64,000 nucleotides of DNA from Lepidonotus clava (Eukaryota; Annelida; Polychaeta; Phyllodocida; Polynoidae): NCBI GenBank assembly GCA_936440205.1, contig OW387138.1, forward strand, positions 32,383,541 to 32,447,540, in the 5' to 3' direction. A program made the translations under genes and the position numbers. Positions 39,301 through 51,190 of the stretch are shown here, piece after piece; position 1 is the first letter of the stretch; every line of letters starts with the position of its first letter. The notes under the pieces were generated by a model, which worked only from the letters and a program-made list of their open reading frames with translations, had not been told where the DNA came from and made no database searches.

Positions 39301-40334
39301 GTACTCCCCGGGACAGTGGGTGTTTGTATATATCACACAAGTAACAATAACCTGGAGGTCGTACCCACCTGTCTCTGACGTCATCACTCCGGATACAGAG
39401 TGAGGATACTGAACCAGTGTGCACAACTTCAACAAGTTACAGGGAATGATGTATTGTAAAGATTTGTCAATGTGTATGTTTGATATTGAAAAAGCTGGTG
39501 AAGAACTATACTTTACAAGTATGATTTGTTTAAAAACCCGATATTTGAATTGAAGGCTTAAAATTAAGTTTTACAGTTTGAACGAAGTTACGAAATAAAA
39601 GTAGTCTTGAATCCACACCTCACCCACCAATCTTCATGGAAGAAGGGATGGGGGCATGGGGGATCCAACCCCATCATTCCTTTTCAAACCCTGGAGTTAC
39701 TAGAATTTCCCCGAAGCTGTGTGCCCCCACGTCTGACACCCGATCTCCCCGCTCACCAGGAGCGCTGTTTACCACCAGGTGTCACGTGACATGGACGCTA
39801 CCAGAGAGTCACGTGACGTGTTGCTGGTTCCCTCAGCCAGCATTATCTCCAGTCAAGGCTGTCTCCTACCTCTCTACAAGTGCATGACTTGTATAGACAT
39901 ACATAACATCTCTATGGTGCATGGTATACAGGTGGGGGTATATAGCGGGGCAGTGAATTGGGCGATATGAGGTCTTTAAGGGCCAGATACGGCAACGAAA
40001 CTCAGATACGGAAACGTAGCAATCGCTTACAAATAACAATATCACTACAAAATATTACCATGTAGGCCTAGATATCAAAAATAGCATTAGCCTAATTCCC
40101 AACTTTTGGTGGACCAGAAACATTAAATCGGATCCCCACCCTCAATAGCCTCAGTCTGATGACATCATGCTCCTAGAAATGATAATACAACAATGTTTAC
40201 TTTCATAATACTTTACTTTTTCCAGCTTGATATGTTCAACAGTTGTAATGTTTTCTCCCTCGATGATCTTGGTTATAGCGCTTGCTCGACGAAGTTACAT
40301 GAATGAACCCTACATGTAGTTCCTCTAGACTTCA
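36347..40334. other. Intergenic region between ALDH9A1 and GluR-like gene
   Basis: No gene recognised. It contains a poly-G run at 38279-38294, a small MITE at 38668-38815 and a TATAAAA word near 37575 without a frame behind it. The ALDH9A1 3' end must lie in its left part. Confidence 0.5.
38668..38815 (+). repeat. 148-bp MITE with CCAGAGACGGT ends
   Basis: It begins CCAGAGACGGTATACTGT and ends ACAGTAGTAATACACCGTCTCTGG in imperfect inverted form, with a TATATTTTCGCG word inside. No target duplication could be fixed. Superfamily unknown. Confidence 0.5.
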
Positions 40335-40340
40335 TTTATT
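40335..40340 (-). terminator. Candidate poly(A) signal for GluR-like gene
   Basis: AATAAA on the minus strand about 315 bases past the stop codon of the glutamate-receptor-like gene. Confidence 0.35.
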
Positions 40341-40653
40341 CCAAGACAAGTTTTAATAATTAATAATAGTATCATACTATGTAAACTAGTCTGCAATAAG
40401 TTCATTCTGACAATTCATAATCGTTCAAAAGTTTCTTAATTGTTAAAATTGAATATAGGCCTACAGGAAATAATGTTTTTCTTGTTTGCTAGTTTGAACC
40501 AATGTTGGTTCATTAAATATAGGCTAAATGTACGTTGAATAGTTAGGAAGCCATGTGTAATAGGCATAATCCCACCTTCCTTTGAAGAAACCAAAAATAT
40601 TTTAATGCCGTTGGTATTACTTAAACTGATCAAAGAGAAAATGCAGAATACAT

Positions 40654-43600
40654 TTACATCCCTCTTGTTAGGATCAAAACCCCAGCCCACAGCACAGCCA
40701 TAGTTCCACTAAACACCGACACGGCGGTGGTGGCGCCACCCGCACCGGAAGTGCACCTGTCGGGCCACCACTTCCGGTAGAGACGCGCGACGGTGAGGTC
40801 CTCCTGGAGGTGGAGCATGGCGGCGTTAATGTCGTGGAGGACCGGGTCGCCCTTGGACATGGCGAAGGCGAAGGACCTGGGCAGGCTGTCGGTGGTGAAG
40901 CGGCCCACCACCTTCAGGTCACAGGGCGGCCGGTTGGCCATCCACTCCCCGGTCGGCCGCTCCACGATCATGGCGTAGTCCTCCTCACGGACCCGCTTCA
41001 GGCCCTCCGCGATGTCGCGGAAGAAGGGTGACCTATTAGGAACCATGAAATTGTGGTACATTATCTAGATATGCAATTAGAGGCAAATGCCATCAGAGGC
41101 AAATGTATATCTTTGATGTATCATTAATCCAGTTATGTAACGCAAAAATTATATGGGTCTTAGAAAAAAACGTTTGGAATCTTCGGTAATATGGTCTCGA
41201 TATAACTGAAAAATTGTTGAGTGGACCTAAAACTCCAACAATCATCATCATCTTCGGTAATACCATGTATTGTACTACTATGCATTATCTAGGCCATATT
41301 ATAGGTCCCTATTAGCTAGGCTATAATTCTTGGTGTGGTAGCCTGTGGTAGGTACTGGACTGCATATATGTGTAGATATAAGCCTATGCCGTCTTTATAA
41401 GATAGAATGCCAATAAGAAATAGGCTTCTCAATGGCCAAATTTAGACTTCATTAATGTAGAATTCTGCCAGGAATTTTGTTTCCAATAGCGCCCCCCTTG
41501 TTATCAAATGATTGTAGATGATAATTATAATGATCCAGAATGGCCAACCCCACACCACCCACCTCTGCTGGCTGGCCATGTGCGCCCACATCCTCCTGTA
41601 GAGGGGCTGCATGGCCCCGATGAAGGCCTGCTGGGTGGCCCCCTCCTGCAGCGTGCCGTAGCCCACCTCCGTCTGGTTGGCCAGCTCCTCGACACTCTCT
41701 ATGTCCACGTCCCTCCTCATCAGGGCCGTCAGGGTGACGGGCAGGAACGGGTAGGCGAAGTCCACCACCCTGCGACGGGCCGGGGTAATGGTGAGGGCGG
41801 CGACCGCCAGGTCGGCGTCCTGAGGGGGAGAGGGATGGGGGTGGTCAATAACGAATAGTCATTTATTTAACCATAGACATATACACTGTATATATATGCT
41901 TATTTTTGGGTATTTTGCAAAAATTGAAATTGTAATGAGCTGTGATTACCCATATAAGCTGGTTCAAATGGAAACCATTCCTACCATATGAACTGATTTG
42001 TATATACAGTTTTAAATAAAACCGAATAAAAAAACATATATATATATATATATATATATCAGCATTTACCTAGGTGGCGCAATGGTAAAGAACAACAGCT
42101 ATAGGCCTATAGACAACCCCCGGGTGGCTATATTCTGTATAGAATCCTATAGTATCTGATGTTAACTCTAAATTATAATTGCAAATATATATTCCCTTGT
42201 GATATGAAAGTTAAGCTCAGCGATATAAAAATTAAAAATTTACCACACCCTGATCGACATTTTGAATAATGAAAAGTGAAAACACACATAGACCACTACA
42301 TAGTATTGATCGTTTTATAAGCATGAGTATAAAGGAGAGAAAGCTGAAGCTAGTGCACTGCTGTGCAAGCTGAGAATCTAATAATATTCCTCTTCATTAC
42401 CAAGTCACTCACCCCTCTACTGACTTGTCCAACCATGCCATTCCACTCTCCGCTGATCTCACGCCGCCCATAGTGGTTGTCGGGAACCAGCTCGATTTCA
42501 TATTCAAAGTCCGCGTACTCGGAGACGGCCTCCAGGAGGTCGACGACGAAGCCCTCGTACAGGGCGTTACCTTTGGCCCCCGACACGTTACGGAGCATCA
42601 GGTAGGGCTCTTCCTGGGGTGGGAGAAGTAGAAGGTAAGAATTAACACCGTTTTAGTAATAATCCCTTATCAGGGGCGGATCGAGGAATTTTCCAAAAGG
42701 GGGGGGGGGGGGGGGGGGCGTGCAATTCTGAAAATTTCCCCAGGTCGACCATTTTATATTTTTAAAACAATTACATTTTTTAGGAAAAAAATAGTAAAAG
42801 AAAAAAAAGGTGTGTGTTGTGTGTGGGGGAGGGGGTACGCCCCTTACGCCCCCCCCCCCCCACCCCCAAATCCGCGACTGCTTATGCCTACCACATTATG
42901 CGGGTCATCAAACCCCAATATAGTCATCAGAGGATACGATTCCTTCAGTGGGAGCATAAGTTATGAACCCCTCATGTGCAGGCAGGGTACAAAAATGAAC
43001 AAAGTAATAATGTAGCCTGTCGTGGAGGTAATCAATTTTTATGAACGAGGTTTACATAAAGTGTGACAAGTCCTCCATAGCATTGAGAGTCTGCACTGAG
43101 GCACAGTGCAAGAAGAAATAGAATAATATATAATAAAATATTGTAAACTTGTTTTGTATTGGCAAGAATATCATAGTGAAACTTGTAACGCTGATACGTG
43201 TGCTAAACGCCAGGCGGCGACATCGTTTTGTGGCATAGTTAGAGTATATGGAGAGTGGCAAAGTCCCCAGGCGTAGGGACTGCAGCCGGGCTGACGCACG
43301 TCCTGCAGGTACGCACAGGTACGACGAATGACGATGGAGACCTGTAAGGGTACGTTATGAGTCGAAACATCTAGCTAAAAGATACTGAGGACAGCAGGCT
43401 TCGTCGTCAACATTAGTTTATATGATAGCTAGAAATAGAACTAGTTTATATAAGTAAGAATGGGTAGTATGAGAGATAAGTAAGACATCATTAAGTAATA
43501 GTGTAAATGAGTATAGCGACAAGCCTTTTGGCTGTCGTTATATAAGCGGTATGAGACTTGAGACAGACGAGCAGACCAAGATAGAGTTCGATCAGAACAC

Positions 43601-44772
43601 ATGGAGCAATAGTCTGACATACGGATCACACGGGTAGTGTTCAGATGGTAGTAACCACAACGATTAGGTGATAGTAAGGATTGGGACAGCTTAGGCTTGG
43701 CCTTACGGACCGCGTACTGGATGTGACGGAGATCCTACCAATGGTCTCCGTTACCGGTAGACGAGAGGTGACTCTCTCAACAGTGTTGGAGCGTATATAC
43801 CTTGTGAAAGGGGAAGCTTAACCATAGCTATACCTGGTTGGATTGTTACTGATGTATTAGAATTGTGAAATGAAAGGAAAGACCTGTATGGATGGAGAAC
43901 TGTATACTTGTACCTTCGGAATATTATTATGAATGTAATAAACTGACCTCTTGCCAAGCGCGTGTTCTTTGTATAGGATTGAGCCCCTTTACTTAGAATC
44001 TCTACCACTAAGAACTGAACTATGATCCTGGATAACATCTATCTGGATAAAGCTAGTTACTTCGACGATTAATCACTAAGAACTCCCCATTATCTTAGTA
44101 CAACACATTTTATTAACATCTTCAATCAAATGAAATATCATTGATAAGCGATATAATATCACGCAGTCGAATAATGAATAAACGAATCAATACAGGATAT
44201 GAACAAGTACGAACTTTAATAACGATACTCCCCTATAAATAAACGAAGACCAATAACAACTAGTCAAGCTCAAGTCTTTAAATTGTGAGCACTGCATTTC
44301 GGTGGGATATCCCTCAAAGCTCCATACCCACTTAGTAAATTGGCGTATAGGCCTAAATGAGCCGATTATAGGTAAGTTGAATTTCTCCTAAAGATCGACC
44401 GATTTTTGAGCTGTTCCAGATCTAACATCCTTCTTTAGTTGGAACGGGACTTTGATATCAGTATTTAACTCACCACAATGGACGTGACCCGCAGCACCTC
44501 GTCATTGTTGTCACCTGGAACAGACAAATACAAACACATTTAGCCAATCAGAAACACAATGCATATCACCGGAACTAGCATGTGAAGCCATTCTAATAAC
44601 ACATCACACTTTACATTTTCTAAAAGAAATGTGTATTTTTGCACTTATAAGTGATATAGGCCTATTATGTTAGGATTCAAAATAAGTTAATAAGTAATTA
44701 GTAATAAGTATTAAGTAATTAGTAACAATTATAATAAAGTCGGTATAGGCCTTCTGTATGCATATATATATA

Positions 44773-44817
<45 letters not shown>

Positions 44818-47800
44818 TATATAATAGTCTCGTGTAATATGGGTACAGATCCCTAAAATCGCCATGCAACAGTGAGCATGGACATAGTAACCTTCTACAG
44901 AGCTGTGTACAAAGATAATGACAAGCAACGTACGTGATGACCATTCCTTAAATTTGACGACCGACATATACCCCCACCTCCTCCCCGCTATCTAGGCTCC
45001 TCTAATATACAAAGGCACAAGTTCGGATGGATCAATAGAAATAAGAAAATATATATGGAATAGGTCAGCGGCTGGCAGAGGGCCTCATGGTTGATGGATA
45101 ATTGTATAGGGGCGTGTTGAACAGAGGAAACGAAAGAAAAGTGGGTTTCGGAGGTACATACTCCGATTTGAATACATTACAAGAATAACGCAGGCAGTCA
45201 TTCCGTAGTGGAAAGTCAGTTGCAACTATAATTTCCCATTATTTTAATTGTTACTTTGATCGATGGTACCATAGCCCCCTGAATGCCTTCAAATTGTTAT
45301 TGGTTGATGAATAAAGGTCGCCCTTCTCCTCTGTAGGCCCTAAACGTCTGCATGTCCATACCTGACATAATCTCCTCTCTACCATCCCTCGATCCCCATG
45401 CAGTCTCCAACAACTCTTTTTTTCGGGCCGCTTATTTTTCCGGCCTTATTTTGCAACAGGGGCAACTAACATGCCAATCAATGTATGAAACACAAGGCCC
45501 AGGACGTCGATGAGTCTCATTGTCTGAGGTCTCCGACCAGACCTGGCACATTGTAGGCCTATATAATTATATCGGCACTGTATCATCTGTATATATTTTT
45601 TCTCCCCCCCCCCCCCTTTTTTTTTCTTTCTACATAGGCCTACAGTTTTTATTTCTCTTCTGGCAAACAATGAAAAAGGAATTATTGATAGGGGGCCTAA
45701 AGTGAATGGAGAAAAAGGGATGCCGTTCTGCTATCATAAGGTTTAACAGATACTGAGTTGGGGTAGGGTTAGGGGTGTGTTTGGCTGTGGGGGAATAATT
45801 AAGATGGGAATAGCTACCATCTAACAACCAGCACTGTACAACAGTCAGAGGATCCAGAGTTTGTAAATATTTCTCAACTATTCTAAGGTCAAGGAGAATG
45901 ACCTCTGACCTGACTAAATATTAGTAATGGACTACTTCCGGCCGTCACGGTTTCTGCACCCGGTGGCGGGTTTCTCCTCAGGCTCAAGCATAGCTCCACC
46001 GGAGCTCCACAGAAGGGAACAGCTCACCATACGAACCATACAACCATACAGTGCTGTAAAACCCTGATCATGTGTGTAGCGGCCCGGCAATCCGGGACAA
46101 ATGCACGCAGAACAGAACAGAACAGAACGTGACAGAGGAACACCTATGTGGAGGACATTGCATGCAGAGGGGGGGATATGGATGGGGGGGGGGGGGGGGT
46201 CCCCACGTCGCACGTCGAATTTAAAAAACGGCCGTGTCGCCTGCCACTAGGCCTATATCACAGATTAAACCCATGTCGCATGTCGAATTTAAGAAGTGGC
46301 CTTGTCGCATGTCAATATCTTTTTAAAGCCTCTGTCTCATGTCGAGTTTAAGAAAAGAGGAGTGTCATTTGTCCCCTAGTTTCGATGTCGCATGTTGAAT
46401 TTAAAAAACGGTCGTGTCGCCGTGTCGAATTTAAGAAATACCCATGTTGCCGTGTCGAATTTAGGGGTCTAAGGTGGTGGCCGATTCCAGGGATTACAGG
46501 TGGGGAGCAATACAGAATAATGCAGAATAATATTTGGGGTGTAGACCCTTAAATTCGACAGCGAGACACGGCCATTTCTTAAATTCGACACAGCGACATA
46601 GCTGTTTTTTAAATATGATAGGCGACATGGCAACTAAATGACATTGCTCTTTTCTTAAATTCGACATGAACCATCATCAAGATAGTGACATAGGACACGA
46701 CCATTTCTTAAATTCGACATGGGACATGGGTATTTACTGAGTTATAACGACATGCGACAGGATCAATTTTTAAATTTGACACGTGACATTGACACCCCCA
46801 GTCAGACCCCCAATATTATGATGATATGTTATGGGTGTGTTGAAATCGGCCAACTTTCTGTATTACAAATACGAAAAGAAAAGAAAAGAAGTAAAAGGTA
46901 AATTCATGGGTAGGTTGGAAATAGGGTGGGTAGTAAATTATACCATTTTGAGATAACTATGTAGGCCTACAGCAGTTAACAGAAAATGAAACAGAAGAGG
47001 AGTTGTACTTATAGCGGATACATTACGGAACCAGAAACCATTTTGTCCAGAGCAATTTATGTCTGACAAAGAAAACTGTGTTGGCGAACATGTAGGAAAG
47101 GAACAATGTACCTCAGTGATGGAGAAGGACATAGACTTCGGACTGGCATTGAAATAGGCCTACGTCATAATAAAATTATAAGGAGTACACTGGGAACATA
47201 AAACCCATTTTGATAAAGAATGGGATTTGAAGATGACAAAGGCAAAACGATTTAAAAAACTAACGAGAAGTTACAGAATAAGCAATTGCACAAAGGATGC
47301 AAAAAAAAAAAAAAAAAGTCATTCCATCTCAATTCAATCAAATTTTGGAGGGTTCATGCACTTTGTCTCAGATTTTCTTTAGACCCCTGAAAGCATCTTC
47401 CTGAACATGTTGAGGAAACATTTCAAATTTGAACATCAAATTCTGTAACCTTCAAGGATATGTTAAGGCTGATTTTGTCAGATTTTACAGAGATGAAAAT
47501 TGCAAAAAATACGTATAAAAGTAAAAACTGACAATGTTTGGGACCTAATAAAAAAAGGTTTTCCTCCAGTGCCTCCGATATTACTCATTCTTATCAAGAC
47601 CCTAATAGAGATTGTAACGCTAAGATATGAGTCTCTAAAACTGAGTATGTTGTCAAAGTTAAAAAAAACAACAACAATGATTACATATTTTCAGATGTAA
47701 AAAAATTGATGCCACTATGGCTTCAAATTTTGCCATGTAAGCGGTTGTTAGGTGTAGTTCCTTAGGCTAAACGCTTGATAAATCTTAATTACTCCTTCAC

Positions 47801-48124
47801 CATGAAATTAGACTAGATGCATATTATAGTACTTTTTTCATTTAAAAAAATCGTTATGAATAAACGAAAAAAAAAGATGAAAAGAAAAAGATCTAACACT
47901 CAAGGATAGTGCTGGGAAATGGACTTGTAAACATATCAATCAGAATTGTCCTTGATTTAGGTGCTCCAAATTACAGTGAATGCTGCCAAGAATAGCATCG
48001 GAGAGATCGATTAAATTAAGAAGAACTTTGAATTAAGCATTAAATAAGTCGGATTACCTTGACATCCTATAAAAGTGGCTAAGACCAGCACAAGGCCTAC
48101 TCCCAGAGCCGAGCACGCTGCCAT
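40654..48124 (-). CDS. Pore-less ionotropic glutamate receptor-like protein
   Basis: Five exons on the minus strand: 48124-48058, 44514-44474, 42613-42413, 41819-41563, 41032-40654. Phases agree throughout and give 314 residues. Residues 1-22 are a signal peptide (LGVGLVLVLATFIGC). S1 follows (LRVTSIVEEPYLMLRN, WNGMVGQV, LAVAALTIT). S1 runs in one exon straight from LTALMRRD into S2 (VDIESVEELANQTEVGYGT), with no M1-pore-M3 segment between. S2 holds YAMIVERPTGEW and the Cys226/Cys282 pair. By alignment to GluA2, ligand contacts Arg485 (here R118), Thr655 (T165) and Glu705 (E213) are kept; Ser654 is Ala164. The C-terminus is TSGAGGA, a spacer and a hydrophobic tail ending RGM, which fits a GPI signal or a single anchor. 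The amino-terminal domain is absent. I infer a membrane-tethered glutamate/glycine-binding protein, not a channel. Confidence 0.85.
42035..42058. repeat. (TA)n microsatellite
   Basis: A simple TA repeat in an intron of the glutamate-receptor-like gene. Confidence 0.8.
42671..42880 (+). mobile_element. CAGTGGCGG-type MITE with CTTAT target repeats
   Basis: It starts CAGGGGCGGATCGAGG and ends CCAAATCCGCGACTG. CTTAT directly precedes (42666-42670) and follows (42881-42885) it, a likely 5-base target duplication. It carries long G and C homopolymers inside. This copy gives the best-defined ends of the family in this window. CAG...CTG ends suggest a hAT-like origin, which is uncertain. Confidence 0.65.
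43343..44060 (+). repeat. LTR-like non-coding repeat, uncertain
   Basis: It has a TATATAAG box near 43541 and a GTAATAAACTG poly(A)-like signal near 43937, starts with TGTAAGGG and lacks coding sequence, as expected of a lone LTR. I could not find a target duplication or a sure right end. It lies in the intron between exons 2 and 3 of the glutamate-receptor-like gene. Confidence 0.3.
44761..44814. repeat. (TA)n microsatellite
   Basis: About 54 bases of TA repeat with one interruption, in intron 1 of the glutamate-receptor-like gene. Confidence 0.85.
44830..46180. other. Intron 1 of GluR-like gene, left part
   Basis: No exon recognised. It holds a C/T homopolymer at 45605-45628, a short AACAG repeat near 46104-46126 and several TAGGCCTA words. 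Confidence 0.5.
46190..46800. repeat. Palindromic array of TGTCGAATTTAAG words
   Basis: 46200-46470 holds about seven plus-strand variants of TGTCGCATGTCGAATTTAAG, spaced roughly 35-60 bases apart. After a ~75-base spacer, 46548-46800 holds the same words in reverse complement (CTTAAATTCGACA). The whole is a large imperfect inverted repeat that could fold into a hairpin. No TSD was identified. A run of G lies at its left edge (46186-46199). Fragments occur also at 34.3 kb. Confidence 0.65.
46801..48057. other. Intron 1 of GluR-like gene, right part
   Basis: AT-rich sequence with a poly-A tract at about 47300-47317. No exon seen. Confidence 0.5.
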
Positions 48125-48338
48125 CCCGAGCTATGTGGTCGTCCCCCTCAGACTGGGACGTTTTTAGCCCCTCCTCATCCCACACCTGGCTAGAACAAGG
48201 AGTCTTAACGCCACATCCCCCATATCTACATTTCGCCCCAAGCTCCCAGGGAAGAGGGGGGTTACTTGGCCCCAAAACTGTCGAAGGTCGCAGATGATAA
48301 GCGATCGTCTAAGGAGAATGGGGGGAAGGGAGAGGGGG

Positions 48339-48591
48339 CAGGGGCGGATCCAGAAATTTGTAGAGGTGGTGGGTGGGTGGCGGGGGGGGGGGGGGGATGG
48401 CAAAAACATGAATGTACGGGGGAGCACCCCCCCCCTACAAAGGGGGGGGGGGGGGCTGGAAGAACATGTAATCTCGTGAAGCCTTGAAATCAATAAAAAA
48501 ACAAAAACAAAAAAAACATGATGTAACAGGGGAGGGGAGGGGGGGGGGGCAAGGCCCGTCCCCCCCCCCCACCTCCTGGACCCGCCCCTTG
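48339..48591 (+). repeat. CAGTGGCGG-type MITE upstream of GluR-like gene
   Basis: It starts CAGGGGCGGATCCAG and ends TCCTGGACCCGCCCCTTG, a near-perfect inverted partner. The interior is dominated by G and C homopolymers. It lies about 215 bases upstream of the start codon of the glutamate-receptor-like gene, so near its promoter. Confidence 0.55.
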
Positions 48592-50041
48592 GGGGCGCAC
48601 TCAGATATTAGGACTCCAAAATCGGCTGTTGATGAAAGACAGCTGGGACAAATTTAAGGAGGGGAGGGGTAGGCCTACATGTGGTGTAAGTTGGATAGAT
48701 ATAGTCTATAATAAAGCTGTAAACTCTACTTGAAATAATTAATTTCAACAGTATCCAATGCGGCTAAAAATTTGCAAATTCCCTGTGTTTTCCCTGTTAA
48801 GGATTTTCTTTTGCCATTCCCTGTTTTCCCTGTGCGGTTGGGACCATGATGTGGGCTGCGGATCAGAGGAGGTGGGGGAAGGTCCATAATCAAGCAACCT
48901 AATCTAAAGAGCCCCCCCCCCCCCCCCCCAACCCGTTTCATGCGGGCGCCACTTTTTCGGGGACCCCCCGAACGACGTTTACAGTAACCTAAACACGAGC
49001 CCGGGGCAGGGTGCAGGAGGCTGGCCGAGGGGAGGGTGCCTATGGCCGGGCTTGGGGTCGGGGGTAGGGGCAGGGGTAGGTGAGTACTAGGCCACGCATA
49101 TCAAAGTTTTTGTAGGCAAAATATGTCTACAGTTGTCCTGTAGGCCTATGTAAACAGTGTAAAAGATTATTGTGGTCCTTGTCTGCCTTGAGCAAAGACA
49201 ATGCAAACAATCTAGTAATCTAATCCAATCTAGGTATTGAAACGCATCTGTGTGAAATTATGATTTGTAGTCTAATTTCACGCAGCTCTTCTAATTTCAC
49301 GCACCATGTATTTCTATGCAAATTGATAAAAAGTCAGAAATGTTTACTGCAAAATGATGGCTGCGTTTATTTCCCTAAATCGTTCAGAATTAATTTCCTT
49401 CCCACAATAGCTACGTCTCGTTAAATGATCAAATTTCGAATTTTTTGATGTTGTGTGAAACTCAAGACTTTGGAGGGGTGGCCGGGACCCTTTTAAGTAT
49501 GTGCGCCCCCCCCCCCCCTCTCTCTCCTTTTACAACATTTCTGGGTCCGCAACAGGAAATTTCCCCATAAAATTGATAAAATTTTCATTTTGGTCATTTT
49601 TAGAAATTTATTGCATTTTGACAGATTTTAGGGGTCTGGCTTCGTTCCTCTATAATCTAATGTAAAGGAATTGCTTGTTCCGACATGAAATAATCTAGTT
49701 TTAATCATTTCAATGACTGAAATAGAAAATAGACCTCATATATATTCTATCATGTTTAAGGGAATAACAAATATTCTCCTTAACTTCTCCTTAATGGACC
49801 TTTGAACATGACTTAAATGATAGAAAAAACTGACCGGAACCTATGCTTCTCGGCAATTCTCGCGGACGAGATACGGCACCTCTGTTAGGCGAATTGGTAC
49901 AAATTAACATGCAGGTGGCTAAAACACCAATAACCAACAACAGACTATTGTGAGACAAAATGCAGTCTTAAAAAACGCTTTCCTCTCATGCTTTGTCCGC
50001 TGAAAATCCTCAAAGAACTCTGACAGCTCCTTTCCTCACCA
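48592..50041. other. Intergenic region, nothing coding
   Basis: It contains C/G homopolymers at 48913-48930 and 49506-49518 and otherwise plain sequence. It separates the divergent glutamate-receptor-like gene from the tRNA and GGH. Confidence 0.5.
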
Positions 50042-50114
50042 GTCCCCGTGGCGCAATGGATAGCGCGTCGGACTTCTAATCCGAAGGTTGTGGGTTCGAG
50101 TCCCACCGGAGACG
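50042..50114 (+). tRNA. tRNA-Arg (anticodon UCU)
   Basis: 73 bases fold as a cloverleaf. Acceptor strands are GTCCCCG / CGGAGAC with one C-A mispair. The A-box region is TGGCGCAATGG, the anticodon arm CGGAC-TTCTAAT-CCG gives anticodon TCT, and the B box is GGTTCGAGTCC. It has no intron and no encoded CCA. The sequence closely follows the animal tRNA-Arg-UCU consensus. Transcription would use the internal A and B boxes. Confidence 0.93.
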
Positions 50115-50117
50115 CAG

Positions 50118-50122
50118 TTTTT
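50118..50122 (+). terminator. Pol III terminator of tRNA-Arg
   Basis: A run of five T begins four bases after the tRNA, the usual RNA polymerase III stop. Confidence 0.75.
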
Positions 50123-51190
50123 CAGTGGCTGACGTTGAACGTGTGCGCAGTCGTCATTTAGTTTTTGTGAACAAACTTTGGGTTAAAGAATTGTTTCTTA
50201 CTAATTCTGAAAAGGGACTCAGACGCCATTAGCCATCGGTTTTAAGTTTTTGCGTAGACCTGGGCAGTACGATAAACATCAGTCGTTTGAGAAACCACTA
50301 TTCGACGTCTACGACCGTCGACGGCACTGGCACTGGTCGCCGCCGACCCCGTCCCCGACCTCCGATGTTGGAGCAGCTAACACAAATCAAATCAAATGGC
50401 TACAAACCTAAATAAATGAGGGAAGCTGAGCTCCAAGCTACCTTTATTATATTACCAGCGTATACAGGTTTGATACTTTGAACAACCAACATGGTTTAGG
50501 AACTCCAAATTACCTTTGCTGTGCTACGAAATAGTTGTTCCGTGTCACTTTAACTGAAGCCACACCGAGACCGTGCGACACGTGAGAACTTCTCGGGTCG
50601 CCCACCGACGACCGGCCGGCGAATATTGGAGTACCGCGCGGCGTCCACTGGGCGTCATTTCTTTGCATTTTCTGCAAGTCTGCAGCTATATGAAAGGTCT
50701 TCCTGTGCCCTCATCTCATCTTTATCAAAAATGTCTATGAAAGGACTCACACATTTTGGAAAAACAAATAAATGTGACTAAAAATGAACCAGGATCGACT
50801 TAGTTAGTTTTTCCGGATAGCGCCAGGTGGCAGCTTTAAAACTAGGTCACACCTCGCTCTTCCAGCTGATGTTTAGATCCTATATTTTCTTGGTGATTTA
50901 CTAAGAATCTGGTTGGAGCAGCCGCAATCTTGAGATCCGCGCTACCTCGAAACCATGTTGAAAACGCAAAACATGATCATGTGAGGATTGGAAGCACTAT
51001 GGGAAAAGTTCATTTTTATCTGTTAGTTAATTCTGTTATCTCTCCATAGATAAGGTCCGCGTGACCAGGTACCAGGTAGGACTGAACTTAAGTCTAGTTT
51101 GATCAGTGGCACATCAGACATTTATCTGACATGAAATATAATTGCTAGTAGATCTATAATAATTCTTGGCTATACAACTTGAAGAACATC
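50123..51190. other. Region between tRNA-Arg and GGH start codon
   Basis: No frame recognised. This interval must hold the promoter and 5' untranslated region of the gamma-glutamyl hydrolase gene; no TATA box stands out. Confidence 0.45.

Noticed and set aside
43343-44060. A second complete LTR element in the receptor gene
   Set aside because: Only a TATA box and a poly(A)-like signal are seen; no coding part or target duplication was found, so it is kept as a low-confidence repeat.
46104-46126. Short AACAG repeat as a telomere-like array
   Set aside because: Only about four units and not a known telomere motif.
48054-48275. A 73-residue minus-strand frame overlapping the receptor signal-peptide exon
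   Set aside because: It is in another register; the signal-peptide register joins the next exon in phase, this one does not.
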